From: CAZKUN01 sp964555935
GTDB lineage: Bacteria; Armatimonadota; Zipacnadia; Zipacnadales; VGFC01
Length of the DNA stretch: 6,678 bases
Assembly: GCA_964555935.1 (NCBI GenBank)
Contig: CAZKUN010000381.1
Span: 1-6,678, forward strand
Direction: 5' to 3'
Shown here piece after piece: positions 5,951-6,678 of this stretch (the first letter of the stretch is position 1; every line of letters begins with the position of its first letter). Below the pieces are notes generated by a model. It was not told the origin of the DNA, made no database searches, and was given only the letters and a program-made list of their open reading frames with translations. The translations under genes were made by a program, and so were the position numbers.

Positions 5951-5956
5951 ACCACC

Positions 5957-6678
5957 ATGACCCGCACCATCACCGAACCATCCCGCCAAACGCCCGTCCG
6001 CGCCGAGGTCGATGTTCTCGTCTGCGGCGGCGGCCTCGGCGGAGTCTCAGCCGCTGTCGCCTCGGCCCGCGCCGGCGCGAAGACCCTCCTCGTCGAGCGC
6101 AACGGGTTCCCCGGAGGCGTCGCGACGGCCGGCGCGTGCTGCTCGGTCTTCAACTGTCTCTACACGCCCAGCCACGAACTCGCCGTGCGCGGCAACGCGC
6201 TGGAGTTCGTCGATGCGCTCGCCCGCGCTGACGGATCCGGTCCCAACTGGCACGATCACAAGGGCCACATCATCCACGATCTCGAGCGCGCCAAGCTAAC
6301 GCTCATTGACCTCCTCGAGGACGCCGGCGCTGACTACCTCTTCGACGCGCCCGCCGCGGGTGTCCTCATGGAGGAAGATGCCCTCCTGGGCGTCTGCATC
6401 GAGAGCAAGTCCGGCCGCGAGGCGGTTCTCGCCAAGACCGTCGTCGATGCCACGGGCGACGCGGATATCGCCCATCTATCCGGCGCGCCCGTCCGCACCA
6501 CCGGCGCCTGGGCCAAGCACAGTTATCCGTTCCGCGTTGGAGGCGTCGATGTCGATGCCTTCGTCCAGTACTTCGCAGACCATCCCGATCAATACCCGCC
6601 CTACATGGACATCGATTGGGATCTCGACGGAGCCCTCGCCCACTACGAAGCGACCGGCACGCTTCTCTTCCCTCATGG
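5957..6678 (+). CDS. FAD-dependent oxidoreductase, N-terminal part, continues past window
   Basis: There are 240 complete codons with no stop before the right edge. The N-terminus has the dinucleotide-binding Rossmann motif Gly24-x-Gly26-x2-Gly29 (GGGLGG), and Glu47 at the end of the second beta strand is placed to bind the FAD ribose. PGGVAT follows at about 52-57, and VVDATGDADIA at about 162-172 is the second FAD-contact motif of this family. The arrangement fits the FAD_oxidored (PF12831-like) group, whose members are often of unknown substrate and are common near sulfatase and sugar-degradation genes; I rely on memory for that. There is no signal peptide, so the enzyme is cytoplasmic. 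AAGGAGA six bases upstream fixes the start at 5957. It is transcribed away from the cupin pair across a repeat-filled gap and could share regulation with it. The C-terminal substrate domain is outside the window. Confidence 0.92.
   Translation, partial: MTRTITEPSRQTPVRAEVDVLVCGGGLGGVSAAVASARAGAKTLLVERNGFPGGVATAGACCSVFNCLYTPSHELAVRGNALEFVDALARADGSGPNWHDHKGHIIHDLERAKLTLIDLLEDAGADYLFDAPAAGVLMEEDALLGVCIESKSGREAVLAKTVVDATGDADIAHLSGAPVRTTGAWAKHSYPFRVGGVDVDAFVQYFADHPDQYPPYMDIDWDLDGALAHYEATGTLLFPH

Larger units (their letters stand above)
5704..5956. promoter_or_regulatory. Divergent intergenic region holding both promoters
   Basis: This 253-bp gap separates the leftward cupin pair from the rightward oxidoreductase, so it must contain promoters for both. 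No convincing -35/-10 pair stands out. Bases 5704-5820 hold no repeat I can see and only an unsupported 33-codon frame. Bases 5823-5928 are a tandem hairpin array, and 5929-5943 carry two more GCCGTC words before the oxidoreductase ribosome binding site. Confidence 0.5.

Noticed and set aside
5857..6153. 98-codon minus-strand frame across the hairpin array
   Set aside because: Its end is translated repeat sequence and its beginning is antisense to the FAD-binding motif of the oxidoreductase.

Overview
The window is a GC-rich piece of a bacterial chromosome with tightly packed genes. Two sulfatases (one with a twin-arginine export signal), a pair of small metal-cupin proteins and a divergent FAD oxidoreductase are a mix I associate with uncultivated, polysaccharide-degrading lineages such as Planctomycetota, Armatimonadota, Lentisphaerota or Poribacteria-like groups. 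This taxonomic guess is inference: there is no marker gene, rRNA or tRNA in the window to settle it.

Layout, left to right. Minus strand: 1-312, the 5' part of a zinc-ribbon protein that runs off the left edge; 357-1439, a full-length paralogue with the same N-terminal zinc ribbon, an acidic Pro/Glu/Ala linker, two membrane helices and a beta-rich C-terminal part; 1540-2985, a sulfatase-superfamily enzyme without signal peptide and with the D-Q / D-H metal-site pattern; 3159-4535, an exported sulfatase with the classical DD / DN pattern; 4659-5036, a one-domain cupin; 5062-5703, a two-domain cupin-like protein. After a 253-bp divergent gap, the plus strand carries the first 240 codons of an FAD-dependent oxidoreductase from 5957 to the right edge.

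On the minus strand the likely order of transcription is two-domain cupin, cupin (25 bp apart), exported sulfatase, second sulfatase, then the two zinc-ribbon genes (44 bp apart). The cupin pair is clearly one unit, and so probably is the zinc-ribbon pair. The sulfatases sit behind gaps of 100 to 173 bp, so a single operon is not assured. A plausible joint role is catabolism of a sulfated or otherwise modified organic compound: sulfate-ester cleavage outside and inside the membrane, with redox and cupin chemistry nearby. No substrate can be named.

The most unusual material is between the genes. At least six hairpins lie in three of the gaps. They have different stems but nearly the same T-Y-C-T-type loop, always in the same orientation. 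Four of them follow a shared lead word ending in GTAG, and three of those form a tandem array just upstream of the oxidoreductase gene. A fourth gap holds a 9-bp tandem repeat. These elements look like a dispersed repeat family and are the best candidate here for something undescribed.
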